DNA of 64,000 nucleotides, taken from assembly GCF_001522545.3 (NCBI RefSeq), contig NC_031772.1, forward strand, positions 4,117,787 through 4,181,786, given 5' to 3'. This stretch comes from Parus major. Its lineage: Eukaryota > Chordata > Aves > Passeriformes > Paridae. Positions 39,201 through 53,294 of this stretch are shown piece after piece (positions within the stretch are counted from its first letter, which is position 1; each line of letters starts with the position of its first letter). The notes under the pieces are model-generated. The model did not search any database. It was not told where the DNA came from and saw nothing but the letters and a program-made list of their open reading frames with translations. Made by a program: the position numbers and the translations under genes.

Positions 39201-40105
39201 TCAGCCAAACACTTCTTTAATCTCATCTCTTAATTGAATACGTGGCCTAAGTGTCTCTTAATACCACTCCCTAGAGTTTTAATTGCTGTTCCTGAATTAC
39301 TTGCTTAAACAGCCAACAGATCATTGAAAAAGAGATTTGAGAGAAGTTAGCACCACAGAGCTTAGCTGGTGAGCTGTTCTGCTTTTCTGAACCTGATTTT
39401 CCAGAATCCAAGGCATTTAACTGGGCATGTGAAATCTGGTGAGTGGGAGCAGACATTACAGAACAGCCCCATTTATTTATTGAGCTCCAGTGGCATCCTG
39501 TGCCATTCCAAGCATGTATTGCTGGTAGAGATAGCACAGCCTTTTGGTGTGCTTTCTTGCTCTATATTTTTTCTAAATATAGTGAAAGCATACTGATTTG
39601 GTAAAGTGTAATTGCATAACGTGGGAGATTTTGATAGGGATACTACTCTAAGGACAATCACAGTCTTTCTGTTCATTTTGAAGTGAACAAAAATACACAA
39701 AATTGCCCTCAGGTAATACCTGTCTGCATTACCAAGAGTGTGGTTACAGATCACCCCACTAAGCTTTGGGTATCACTGTGCTGGCAGTTGCTCAATCGGG
39801 TTATGATAGCAGGGTATGGAGAGAAGATGCTGGTGCCAAGCTTTAACTCAGTAGTGTTTTCAAGTGCTATGTGCTATAAAGTTATTAAAAAAATGAAAAC
39901 AAGTGGCATTTAAGAGGGTCAGCAAAATGTTAAAGAGCACAAAATAGTGTTCATTATTTTAGTAACATGAGACTGTTAAAAATTTCAGTGGCTCACATTG
40001 CAAAATTTCTCTTAAGTTACCTGCGTCTGACCAAGTCCTACCATTATTGCAATTTTTAATATATCATGGCATGCTAAGTTCTAAAAACTGCACCTGTCAT
40101 TTCAG

Positions 40106-40172
40106 GTTTGCCTGAGTCCATTATTGCAGCAGCATGTGCCAGAAGTGGCCAGAGAGTTCTTCATGTGGATTC
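40106..40172 (+). CDS. CHM: CHM exon 2 (residues 17-39)
   Basis: 67 nt, TTTCAG acceptor and GTAAGT donor, encoding [20 protein letters not shown] followed by D and a split Ser codon. This is the signature helix and second strand of the REP/GDI N-terminal domain (conserved region 1). Length and phase agree with human exon 2 as I recall it. Confidence 0.97.
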
Positions 40173-43100
40173 GTAAGTTACTCCAGTAATTTCCCTTTTT
40201 CAGAGCTAAACTGACTGGAAGGGTTTCTGTGTCTCTGTCAGTGTGGGCTGCAGGACTCCTCTCTCTTCATCTGGCACCAAGTAATGTTATGTTTCTGTCT
40301 CTGCCTTATTTTGGGGGTGTTATTTCCATCAATAGAGCAGGCAGTTTTTGGAAGCTAGCTCAGGGATTTGGAACATCAGTGCTGTGGTGAAGGATGCTGT
40401 GATGGCTCTTTCTTTGCTACAGGCAGGAGTGGCTACAGGTTTAGTGCCTGTTATTCTCATTCCTGACAGTGATTATCCCATTCTCTTTGGTAAGAATGAC
40501 TTGTGTTATTTCAGTTTTTTGTTTTCAAAGTCTCTAATAAATAGTATTGGCCACTGGAGTTTGATTTTGTTAGCTATGCCTGTTTTTAGCTATGATGAAT
40601 ATCACCTTTTAACAATGTAAATTGTTCCCTTCATTAATATCAGAATTATGAATTCTAATTTTTCTCAATGTATAAAGAAACGAGATTTGGGATTACTGAA
40701 ATAGCTGTAAGATGTGCTACTTTGATTAATCTGTTGTTCCCTACAAAGGACCCAGTTAAGTCAGGCACCAGGTATTGCAAACATATATGCATAAAGTCTT
40801 TGTTTATAGTTTACTTGCTCTCATTACCTTGTGTACCTTATTTTATTACTTTTAATCTCCAGCCATGTTTGCATTTATCATAATATACTGCATAGGTGAT
40901 TATGGGAGATAGTTTTGAAGTGGCCTGTTATAAAATACTGAGTTCTGAGTTTGATTTATAAAAACTGTCCAAGCATTGCCATCAGCAGTAGCTAATCTTA
41001 TTCAAAATAGTCACTTCACTGCAGTGTTGCCATAAATTGCTGTAGACTGATTTTAAACTGAAGTTAGCTTCTGCCAACTAGTAATTGAAGGAGCTCTATT
41101 TCTCTGTGCCAGCTATCTGTCTCAATAAACGTAAAATCTGTGGTTCTTCTCAGAGAGCTACATTTACTGTAGATATTAATGAGCTGTTGACATGTGAAAT
41201 TTCAAGGATATTTGTTAAATGATTTAGAAAAGTAATTTGCAATTTAAAATGTGGAGATTGGCACTTAGTTTAAATTTGAAGCTGCTGGAGAAAGGTAGAT
41301 CAAGACTAAAAGTGGATTACTTGAAGTGAATATGCTTCCTGTACTAATTGTGCACGTGCAAAGGACTTTCTCTATCCACTTGGTCAAATTTCTGCTTTTG
41401 GTCCTTTGTTTATTTGCCTCATTTAATTCTGTATCTGTAGTTAGGTGCCAGTTTGGAGGATGAGGCAGTTAGGGGTGAGGCATCTTTAGCTACATTTTGT
41501 ATTTGATATTCAGCGTCTGGAACACAGCGTTTGAAGGCTTCAGTTTTATTGTCTACATCCTTGCTCATTGGCTTATTTATCTTTCTACATAGAATTCAAT
41601 TCAAAGGCAAAGGAGAGTCAAGATACAGAATATTAACTTTTCTGTGAGAAGTGGAGCAAACTGGGCATGTCTTGCTTCTTGACACCTTTAACCTTCCTTA
41701 TTTTTTGACTATACTTTGCCTGTAGAGCACTTGAGTGTTCTTTGTGTACAAAATTCTTTTATTTGAGCATCCAAAAGTATACTGGGACTTACCCCTGTAC
41801 CTCCCTAGTCCAAGATCCCTGCTTTTGTAGTTTGTCCCACTTCATGCTAGACAATTTGTCTCACTTTTTTTTTTCAGAACTTGTAAAATATTTGTAATAG
41901 AACCTGTGTCTTTATACAGCCCTCTTTGGATCTTTAACTGCTGTGAAGTGAGGGAGCTGTGGGAGTACAGCAGCCAGGGAGCAAAACAGGTGCTTCTCTA
42001 ATCAGGTCAATTTCTTGCAAGAAAAAGAAAGAAATTATTTCATTTCAATAAGGAAAACTAAGCAAAAAATTGTTAATTCTGATATCTTTTGAGCTCTTTT
42101 GAAAATGTACTTTTTGGTTTAGGATACAATCTCACAGCAAAGAGAGAGTAAAACACAGTCTCAGCTGGGCTGTGATAATTCTCTTTGGTCATGTTCATAT
42201 CCCAGGATATAATGTGGTGTAGCACAAGTGACTGCCACTATCACCCACCCTTTGTGCTGAAGGATCTCAGGAGCTGTTTGGGTTAAACCCCTCCTCTTGA
42301 AAGTCAGGCAGCTCCTAAACACATCACTGGGCCAGAATGGGAACCTTTAATACATTTGCCTGTGTACTCATAGGTAGCACAGGAAACTTCACGGGTTTGA
42401 AACATAAGTCATTTTGTGTTCAGACCCTTAAAATCGATGTGGCAGTAACTTCCTGTGCAAAAGACAGCTGCCCTGATGGCTCAGGACTTCTTTCTGGAAG
42501 ATCAGATGCAGGACAGACACGTGGAGGCAGCTCTTGAGGGAAATGCTGAGACATCAGCAGCTTTGGGTGTGGGGGCTGTGCCATGGCTCTGGGAAGGGCC
42601 AGCGCCCCAAGCAGCACCAGCCAACAAATCCTTTGCTGATCTTAGGTTTTAATTGCGAATCTCCTGCTTTCAGAAGTGTCCAGTTTCTCAAATTGCTATC
42701 TGTCTATGGAAGGGCACATTAGATATTTTCTTGGTCGACATTCAGATTGTTAATCAGTCAGAAACAATTTGTGATTTCAATGTTCTGGGTTGGAATTTGC
42801 CAATTATTTTGAAAATGGTCTGGATAACTGAAGAAAAAAGTGGAAAGTTAGCATAGGAGAAGAGACAAGGTTTTTCCAGAGATAAAATTGTACTTTAGCT
42901 ACATTTCCAAAAGTTTGCATAACTTTTTTCTGCTGTTAGCTCTGAACTGCAGATTAGAGATTTGAAAAATGTGAAGGAAAGGAGCAGTGTTGTAATTCAG
43001 GTGAAACCCAGGTAACACAGGAGGAGTCTTGAGCAAATATAATTTAGGAAATAATGTGTGGTAGGGAAGGAGAACATCTGTGCTCTATCTTGGTAGAAAA

Positions 43101-45804
43101 AGTATTTTCCACCTCTGCTGTTGCACCTTCAGAATGCTTCCTGTTCTTAGTTAGGGAATAATTGGATTATAACTCTGAAAAAAGGAGAGAATATCCATCT
43201 TTGTAGTTTGCTAATATAGCAAGAGAAGAGGGGAGCTTAGGCCTTGAGATTTTGGGACAATATTTTAGCTTTAATTAGGCTTTGATCTTGACTATTACTT
43301 AAAGGAATTCCTCAGTTCATCTTCAGGGCAATTATAACAAAAATATTTGGTTACAAAGGAGTCCTAATTGTAAAACCATTAGTCAGCTCTTCTCAGAATT
43401 CCTCTTTGAGATTTGCTATAAACTTTGCTCATTATGTCAGTAATCATGTCTGCTCTGTCTTCCTTCTGTAGTGTTTTCAGATGAGAAAATTAAGCAATCC
43501 TGATTCATCATGTAGGGCAGGGAAACTAATTAAAATTCCAGGATTAAAAAAAAATCTGGAAGTTGCTACTTGAGGAGAAGATGAATATTTGAGGTGGCAT
43601 TACCCAACTTGGGAAGGGTGCTCAGACACCAGAGGAGAGGAGGGACAGCTGTGGTTCATTTTCCTTTGGAGAAAGGCTGTGCCACCTCCTCAGAATGGAT
43701 GGAGCTCCACAGCAGGGTCATGCAGTGCTTTGTTGAACGCACTGGGTTGCCTCAGCACTGGGTAAAACAATTCCAAAGGAAAATCAAGCTGATGAACAGA
43801 GGAATGTTCAGATGAAAGATGTCTGACACTCACAAATAAACTTTTGTAACTTTCTGGGAAAATAATGTTTTCTCTTACTGAAAATTCTAACTTTAAATAG
43901 TCTAAATATACATGATTTAATATTGGTGTAGATTCAAAAAACCCACTCCAGATTTTAGGCAGGTGTTTTCTGGGATTTTGGTGATCGTGGCATTGCTTGC
44001 TCCAACAGCTGTATATTGTACTCTGTATTCAAGAAACTTGGAACCAGAGCAGCAGGTTTCCTTAAAAATAAATCTTCATGGCCATGGTTTTTGGAAATCC
44101 CAGAAATGACAGATAATACATGGATATTGAACTTTTTATTTTCTAGAATCTAAAGAGAAATGAAGAAATTACCCTGCACCATTGACAGCTTAAACAAAGC
44201 TGGAAGTACCATCACATGCAACTGTCAGTGTCTTTTACAGATTGAAATCTCACAGAATTGGGCATTTCAGATTTAATCCTCATTGCTTTGTGTTCTGTGT
44301 GATACCAAACAGCAGAAGTTCTGGAGCTCACCATGTCAGTCTCACGAAGTAAGGATGAGCTCCTGTTAGAGAGGATTGGAGTTCCTGTTTGGAAACCATC
44401 TGCAGATGGAGCTGTGCTGCTCCATCACTGCACTGCAGGCTGTGGGCTCAGTCCCCCCAGCTCAGGGCCTGGAACACCACAATCCACTGGTGGAGCCACC
44501 CTTATTCAGTGAATACTGGATTTTGTTGTCTTTGCAAAAGATGTCCTATTTATGTTCTTCACTATTGCCTTGCAGGAGCTGAAAGACTTTTTTAGGTCAG
44601 TTTGTAGTCAGGAGCAATTAGGCACTGCTCAGCAGACATCTGTCCTTCATATGCTAAGTAAGCACCGTGGTCCAGAGCAGCAGCCTCTGGTGCTGGAGCG
44701 GGGCTGACACTCTTAATGAAGTCTTTGTCAGTGCAGATAAGCCCTGTCAAAAGCATCCCATCGTAAATCTAGTCAGGAGAATCTAACCTGAATTTAGCTT
44801 TTCTCTGTTATCGCACTGATCTCTACAATAAAAGTGGAGGAGGTTATGATAAGATTGATTTAACAGCCTTCACATTATTCTTTAAAATGCAAACCCTATC
44901 TTCCTCCTTACATTTTTTTAATTAGTTTTTTTAGTGTATGCAATAACTATCTATTCAGGAGGGTATCTTTGGTATCTTTGAGGCTTCTGAAGTGCCAGTA
45001 CACACTGCCAGAAAACAGAGTTAAATCCTGTAATAACTTTTATTTTGCAAGAACTGGTGATGTTTTAAAATGTAGTTGCTCTATTATTTTTATTCTCAGA
45101 CTTGTTAAGTATTTAAGATATGCTATGCATGATCACAAAAGCCAACTAATCCAACATACGTTTAGAGAAATACTGGTAGAGAAATTTTAAAGAGAGATAA
45201 GAGACTTTATTTGATTAACAGCAGAACCATTAATTTTTTTGTGATTTAAAAGCAGTAAATAATCTTTTTCAAGCAAGAAGGTGGTAAATGGAAACTGGGA
45301 AGTGCTCAGGGAGGGATGATCACTTTGTACAAATCAGTTCCTTTGGCTCCACCTGCAGTACATGCAGTTCAATAAGTGTTTTGCCAAAGCACCTTCACAG
45401 TCTGTAATAGGCATAATATGTTGTGTAAGCAGTAGATAAACAATAAACTGCACTTTCCAGTATTTGACACAATGCATAAGAGAGCCAGTCTTGGCCAAAA
45501 AGCAGCATTATCTCTGTTTTCCTTTTCTTCACACAATCCCATGTGTTGTTCTCAGCAATACCCTTTTACCCCCCCAAATAATTTGATTTTGGACTACAGT
45601 GTGTTTGGTCAGAGATGCATACAAAGGAGTAAAATGGAAATTTTGCATTTGATTAAGTATTGCAAAATACTAATTTTTATCTATTCTGCATCTGAAGAAT
45701 CTTGCCATGTAAAATGTTTTGAATGTATCAGACTGGGTTGTTTTTTCTTTAACTCTGGGAAAGCTGTTTTACCTGTCCAACAAGTTTTCTTTTGTTCTTT
45801 ACAG
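40173..45804 (+). other. CHM: CHM intron 2
   Basis: About 5.6 kb, GTAAGT to TTACAG. A moderately GC-rich patch at about 43.57-43.82 kb gives a 73-codon open frame, but I recognise neither a gene nor a transposon in it. Nothing else is evident. Confidence 0.9.
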
Positions 45805-45877
45805 GAGAAATTACTATGGTGGAAATTGGGCCAGCTTTAGTTTTTCAGGATTATTGTCCTGGATTAAAGAAAATCAG
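45805..45877 (+). CDS. CHM: CHM exon 3 (residues 39-63)
   Basis: 73 nt encoding [15 protein letters not shown] and LLSWIKENQ, preceded by TTCTTTACAG and followed by [16 protein letters not shown] is diagnostic of REP proteins; GDI has a related YYGG motif. The donor GTAAAA is weaker than the others. It ends in phase 0. Confidence 0.97.
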
Positions 45878-47026
45878 GTAAAAAATTCCCAAATTGTTTT
45901 TTTTTTTATGCCTCCTTAACATTGAATCCCTGTTGTTTGCATGATTTATTACAAGACAAATTACCTCCCTGCTTTTGCTCTGTGGTAATTTGACAGATCA
46001 AAGAGGTTTGTAGTTCCCAGCTTTACTGGTTGAGCCTCGCCCATCTGGCCTGGCAGGCTGAGGCTCTGATGTGCCTGCCTTGTCAGTCTGATTGAGGCCA
46101 CACTTCTGGGTTCTTGAGCTTAAAGAGAAGCAACTACACCATTGTTTCAGTTGCTTTATGATAATCTGATCTTTTCAATTTCCCCTTTGATTATTTTCCA
46201 CTCTCTGACATTTCAGCCCTTTTGTTTTTGTTTGTATTCAGCTGATTCTTCTTTAGAGGGAGAAAAGTGGGTGCTGGATCCTTCCATTGAAATGTCCTGT
46301 AACCAGGACAAAAAGATGAATGCTGATAGCGTATTTTTCAATGACCAAAGTTTATCTGATTCATGGCAGTCCACTAGAAGCCTTCCAGGGAGGATATTTA
46401 TTCAGGAGATGGAGCACTTGGGCTGGATTAGCAAATGGCTGCTCTGTTATTTACGGAAATGCTTGGAGCCTGTTGGGCCGTAGAAGATGGAAGTTTCTCA
46501 GCTCAGTCTCACGCCTGTTCTTTACACTGTGCTGCCTCCTGGCATAATCAGGGTGCTTGTTCAGTGCCAGAGCTTCATATTCTTTGAGTTCTGTTGTATG
46601 ATTTAGAGATTCCTGCATGCACAGATTAATACAATCCCCCAGATCACCATGTTTTCCTATGTGTTCTCCATTCAGAGAGTTTTGTCACAGAATCTGGAAC
46701 TACCCTGGCTGTGGCAAACCTGTCTTCTAGGAGGCTGTATTCCAAGTTACATTCAACTCTCTACTAAAGCCTGTACTTCATTTAACACTGTATTTCAGAT
46801 TACTAGAGCCAATGCTGTAGTACAAATGTTGGCATGGTGTAATAAAGTAACCAGCTCTAACTGTTTTAACTCAAAAAATATAAATAGAAAAAAAATATTA
46901 AGACAGGTAAGAGGAGGTTTTTTTCTTATATTATTAGGGGCTATATATTATTTGTGTCTACAGAGATTTATAGTTAAAGAACAGCTTGCACAGTACAATA
47001 TGTAATTTTATACTTGTTCTTTTAAG
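45878..47026 (+). other. CHM: CHM intron 3
   Basis: About 1.15 kb between the GTAAAA donor and a TTTTAAG acceptor. No gene or repeat was recognised. The open frames at 46.1-47.0 kb have no domain or conserved motif. Confidence 0.9.
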
Positions 47027-47151
47027 CAAAAGACAGATCTCAGTGATGAATGTGACGACTGGAGAAAACTGATCCTTGAGGATGAAGAAGCAATTCCTCT
47101 TAGCAGCAAGGATAAAACTATTCAACATGTTGAAGATTTCTGTTTTGGAGA
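47027..47151 (+). CDS. CHM: CHM exon 4 (residues 64-105)
   Basis: 125 nt, ending GA|GTAAGT in phase 2. It encodes an acidic stretch, [20 protein letters not shown], aligned with the human [20 protein letters not shown] region. The acceptor was placed at TTTTAAG because it preserves the 18-residue spacing before ILE and the 125-nt length of human exon 4. A second AG 6 nt downstream (CAAAAG) could serve as an in-frame alternative acceptor, dropping Gln-Lys. Confidence 0.93.
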
Positions 47152-50100
47152 GTAAGTAGAAATCTAGAAATTCATGAACAATTTTGCATGCCCAGGGGTA
47201 AAGGATCATGTTGTGCTTTTGGTTTTAAGGGTTTCACCACACTGCCATATTGCATATTGTCTCAAAAAGTAACCCTGGCCTCTGAAATGTTGCTCCTGTC
47301 CTTGTGCTTTGTTGACATCACTTCACTAAAACAACCTGATCCTTCCTAAATGACCTCTCTGGGTGCAGTGTAATTTGTTGGCCAACTTTGTGAGTTTGTG
47401 ATTTACTTCTGAGTAGAAAACAGAAGTGTTGTGTTTAGATTTTAGTAGTAGTAGGCAGTTGTGCACTGAGATCAGTTCAATTTTTCCATTCTTAATTTGC
47501 CTGAAAGCTGCTGTTCTTGGTCAAAAATTAAACCCCTGAATGCATGCAAAATGAACCACATACAAAAGAACTGGAACACAGACAGAACACTGTAATTATG
47601 ACATACTTCCTTGTGCTGAAATGGTAAAGTAATATTGCACTTTGTCCTTTATATATGTAATAAATTTAACTAACTGAACTGTGTATTTATTTATTTATTA
47701 TTTTTATCTTCTGGGTTTTGCACTAAACTGAACACTCTCCAGAGTTCCTGAGAGGAAATTCTTTGAGGTAGTTATGTAAGTTTAACCTCGAATCCCTTAG
47801 AGAATACCATAGGTAGCTAAATGAAATACTGACACATACTCATAGAGAAATACAGCTTCTTTTTCCTGTAAACATCATAAATAGGGGAAGAAATATGTGA
47901 ATTGCATACATACAATCTGAAGGTCACACACTGAGACTTTTCCAGGGTTCAGTACTGCACAGTAATGGTGCCTGACTGGATTTAAGATAAAATGTAATGC
48001 TTATTTTAAACCAACAGCACTTGGATATTGTAATTGTCATCCTGTTGTCATAATAAATATTGTTCAGAATGAAAATTAAATCAGATGGAAAGGTTTCATA
48101 GTCTTTTAACTTAGTGTATGATTTTTGACTGATAGCTGGCTCCCAAATGAGTCCTGTAAAACTGAGATTTCACACTTGGAAGTGACATTATACTTGGGTA
48201 AAATCATGCTTTTAAGCATTCAGTTTAGCAATTTAGTACAGTGCTGTCTGTCTTGGTCATCACCAAAAAAAATCCCCCAATCCACCCAAGGAACAAGGAT
48301 AAGATTAATAAACCTGGCAAAGAAAAAGTTCTCCAAAAGAACTTCAAACTTTCTGAGAGAGTCAATTACTGTGTTTCTGACAATTTACATGTTCTGCCTA
48401 GATTCTGTTGTTTTTGCTTAACTTTTGTAACTCCTATGAAGTAACCATTAAACATTTATTTTGAAAGAATAAACAGCTGGGTAGCAGTATAATATACACA
48501 GTGCAAATCTGAAATGAATGGCCTTAGAACAAAGTGCATCCATCAAAGGGAAAGAATACTGTGTCTACAACAAGCTGGATTGAAAAAAGGCAAATGGCTG
48601 AAAAATAAATAGTGAACACCTGTGCTGAATAAATTAACCAGCTGGTTGGCAATTTTTCATTTGACCTATCTGAAGGGGTTGCTGTTACAAGGCATTAATA
48701 AGACACATTCATTTTAAGATATTCCTTTGTTAGTACCATTAATTGATGAATGGTGGAAGATAATATTCTAAATTTACACAACAATTTGTCTGCAGATGTA
48801 TTATTTTTTTCTGAATTAGGAGAAGAATTGTCTGTACAGAAGTTCAATTTGAGTCATTTTTATAGACAGTTCTTACATTATTCAGGGATATTTGGTCCTA
48901 TAGGAAGGATGTCATGAATTTAGATTATATACAGCTTTTAGGCTCTCATTATAAAAAGTGTGGAGCTGCAAATCATGGAGATTTACCTGTTCTTTAATGG
49001 GAAGTGAATGGAGATTTAAAATATGTAAATATTTCTGTTACACTGCTTTTCAGAGTGATATAGAAAAACACAGTGTATTATGAATCCAAGTTTATTTTGA
49101 TTTAAAAAAGTAATAATCAAGTATGTGTAAAATGAGATTAACTGTTTATTGAGATTTAGAGAAGGTAGAAGGAAAACCTTATTCTGAAATTTTGTGTTAT
49201 AAAGGTTTAGGATGAGTTAAATAAAAGCCTCATTCTTAATTACTGAATTACTGAATTACTCTTACTAAGCAAAAGCTTTTGCAGTTTTCACAAACACCAT
49301 GTTCCAGAATCCTAAAAAAAACCCCAAAATCCAGATAGAACCCCAAAATTTTACTGACTTTCATTTTTATTTGTAGCAGAGATTACTTTTTCAAAAAACA
49401 TTTGACAAAGGACTTATCTTTCTTTGATATTTTATAGTTACTTAATGCTGGCAATCTGAAGCAAAAAGACATAATTAATGTATAGAAACAGCCTTCTCTC
49501 ATTAGTGCTTCCTTGTAGCAGTTCCTGTATTTCCCAGGGCAATATTTTAGCCCAGTCATGAGTTAAGTGCTTCCTGGTGAGTGTGCCCAAGCTGGGAGAT
49601 TGCTTCCAAACTTTTCATGTGTCCATGTGAGCTCCATGGGTTCATAAATGAGGAGCAATTTTTAAAGGATTTGAGGTTTTTGTTCCTTTTTGAACAGAAA
49701 TCCTGTCTCTCCTTCCATCTGTAAGGCTGCAGGTGTGTGAGGGAGCATTTTGGTATCAATGCTGAGTAATTCCTTGCTGTTCTGGGAATTTTAACTATCC
49801 TGTTAATACTCAGTGTTTGCAGGTCACCTTTAAAATCATAGTTCATTAGTTTTCAGCCGAGATTAAATTGTTTACTCAGTGCATTAATGGCTTGTGGTAT
49901 AAAGATAAAAAGATAGTTTGGAATTATTGCTGAACTCCTTTCACTTACAATGACACTGATTTGATTCATCTCAGCTGGTAGTGTAAACTAAACCAAGTTC
50001 AAAAGTCCTGCTTTCTAAGGGAGGTGTCACTGAAGTTTAACATAAAACAAGTAGATGAGATTAAAAGTGAAGTGCTGCTTTATAAAGGGAATTTTAAAGA

Positions 50101-50830
50101 AATGTTGTGGAACAGAAATGAACTGTGGAGAGTAAATTTTGTGTGGGAATGTCCCTCCTATGACTGACTGCCTTCAGCCCCTGTGCATGGATTTGGAGCA
50201 CTTGCATAACAGCATTGCTGCTTGAACAACTAATCAGAATGCAAGGGCAGCGCTGAAAAAGGAATTTGAAAGTTTTATTTAAGCTTTGGGTCAAAGTGGT
50301 CTGGTTCTCAGTGGCCCTGCTGGGATTGTGGCTGCAGAGGAGCTCGGTTGTGTAAAGCTTGTCTATTTTCTTCAGGACAGTATCTCAGCTTAATGACCTT
50401 AATGCATAATTGCATTTCAATTTCATGGTTTTTAATCCATGGGGAACACCTAATCAAGTTACTGCTTTTATTTCAAAATACTGCATTTCTGTTGTTTATA
50501 TAGTTGTGTATTGTTTCACCATGAGGGCCTTGATTTTCATTTTGAGATCCTTCTATTTTTGAGTATATGTAAAGTAAAAACACAAATTTTTGTTGGCATT
50601 TTTTTCTCCTCAATAAAAATAGTCCTCTTGAATAACAGCTGTGCAGCCAAAGAAGCAGAGTTTGTTAGTGGGCAGAACACCTGAATGGGCCAGGATAAAG
50701 AAATTCTAATGCTTTTCCTGGAAATGCTTGAAGTTTCTGTTCTGGCACCGACTCAAAACTTCAAACAAGTTTTTAAGACTCTTCAAAAAGACTTTTTCCC
50801 CCTCTTTTTCCCCTCTGTGTTTTTAATCAG
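47152..50830 (+). other. CHM: CHM intron 4
   Basis: About 3.7 kb, GTAAGT to AATCAG, with a good pyrimidine tract (TTTTTCCCCCTCTTTTTCCCC) before the acceptor. No coding, RNA or transposon feature was recognised. Confidence 0.9.
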
Positions 50831-51278
50831 TCAGGATTCAGCTGAAGGTGTTGAAGAAGCTGGTGCACTGCCAAAGCTGCCTGTGTTTGGAGCCCCTGCT
50901 GCCCAGGGGGTTTCTCCAGGGTCGGAGAAGGAGAGTCCAGCAGTGGAGGGGATTTCTCTGGGATCAGAGGAGAGTCCAGCAGCGGAGGGGATTTCTCCAG
51001 GGTCAGAGGAAGAGAATCCAGCAGTGGAGAGCCCCAGAGAGGAGCCACTGACCCCAGAGCCAGAGCAGGCCCTGAGCACTGAGGCAGCTCCAGGGGACGG
51101 GGCAGGAGCAGCCCCTGGCAGTGGAGCTGCTCCCAGCACGGCTTCAGGAGAATCCGCTCCAGAACCGGCAGAGACGGAAGCTGCACCCTCTGAAAGTGCT
51201 GCCCAAGAACCAAAGAAAATCACCTATTCCCAAATTGTCAGAGAAGGCAGAAGGTTTAATATTGATTTAGTTTCTAAG
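50831..51278 (+). CDS. CHM: CHM exon 5 (residues 105-254), expanded linker
   Basis: 448 nt (149 codons plus one base) between AATCAG and GTAGGA. It begins QDSAEGVEEAGALPKLP, matching human QDLHEDVEEAGALQK, and ends [20 protein letters not shown], matching human [20 protein letters not shown], so both borders are secure. Between them is a low-complexity Glu/Ser/Pro/Ala-rich linker, the REP-specific insert that is poorly conserved in the family and likely disordered. It is 20 residues longer than I recall for human and contains three tandem acidic repeats. Its GC content is well above that of the flanking introns. The upstream reading frame from 50685 is intronic. Confidence 0.95.
50910..51032 (+). 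repeat. CHM: Three tandem acidic repeats within CHM exon 5
   Basis: Units of 42, 39 and 42 nt at 50910-50951, 50952-50990 and 50991-51032 encode VSPGSEKESPAVEG, ISLGSEESPAAEG and ISPGSEEENPAVES. All keep the frame, and the substitutions are mostly conservative. This is a coding minisatellite; copy number could vary between individuals or species. Confidence 0.95.
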
Positions 51279-53173
<1,895 letters not shown>

Positions 53174-53294
53174 GTGCCTTGTTCTAGAGCAGATGTCTTC
53201 AACAGCAAACAGCTCACCATGGTGGAGAAGAGAATGCTCATGAAATTTCTGACATTCTGTTTGGACTATGAGGAGCACCCCGAGGAATACCGAG
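53174..53294 (+). CDS. CHM: CHM exon 7 (residues 294-334)
   Basis: 121 nt encoding [20 protein letters not shown], then [20 protein letters not shown] and a split codon (G|GTAGTG). The first half is essentially invariant in vertebrate REPs; the end is more variable. Part of the all-helical domain II. Confidence 0.98.

Larger units (their letters stand above)
29818..40105 (+). other. CHM: CHM intron 1
   Basis: About 10.3 kb from GTACGG to TTTCAG. It holds a 62-bp minisatellite next to an assembly gap (36.0-36.3 kb). No other recognisable gene, RNA or transposon was identified, and its open frames show no coding character. A short local duplication of CTCTGAGCTAAAT lies near 31600-31640. Confidence 0.9.

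Noticed and set aside
50827..51223. Two ~130-codon minus-strand frames opposite CHM exon 5
   Set aside because: They mirror the repetitive GC-rich exon and are explained by its composition.
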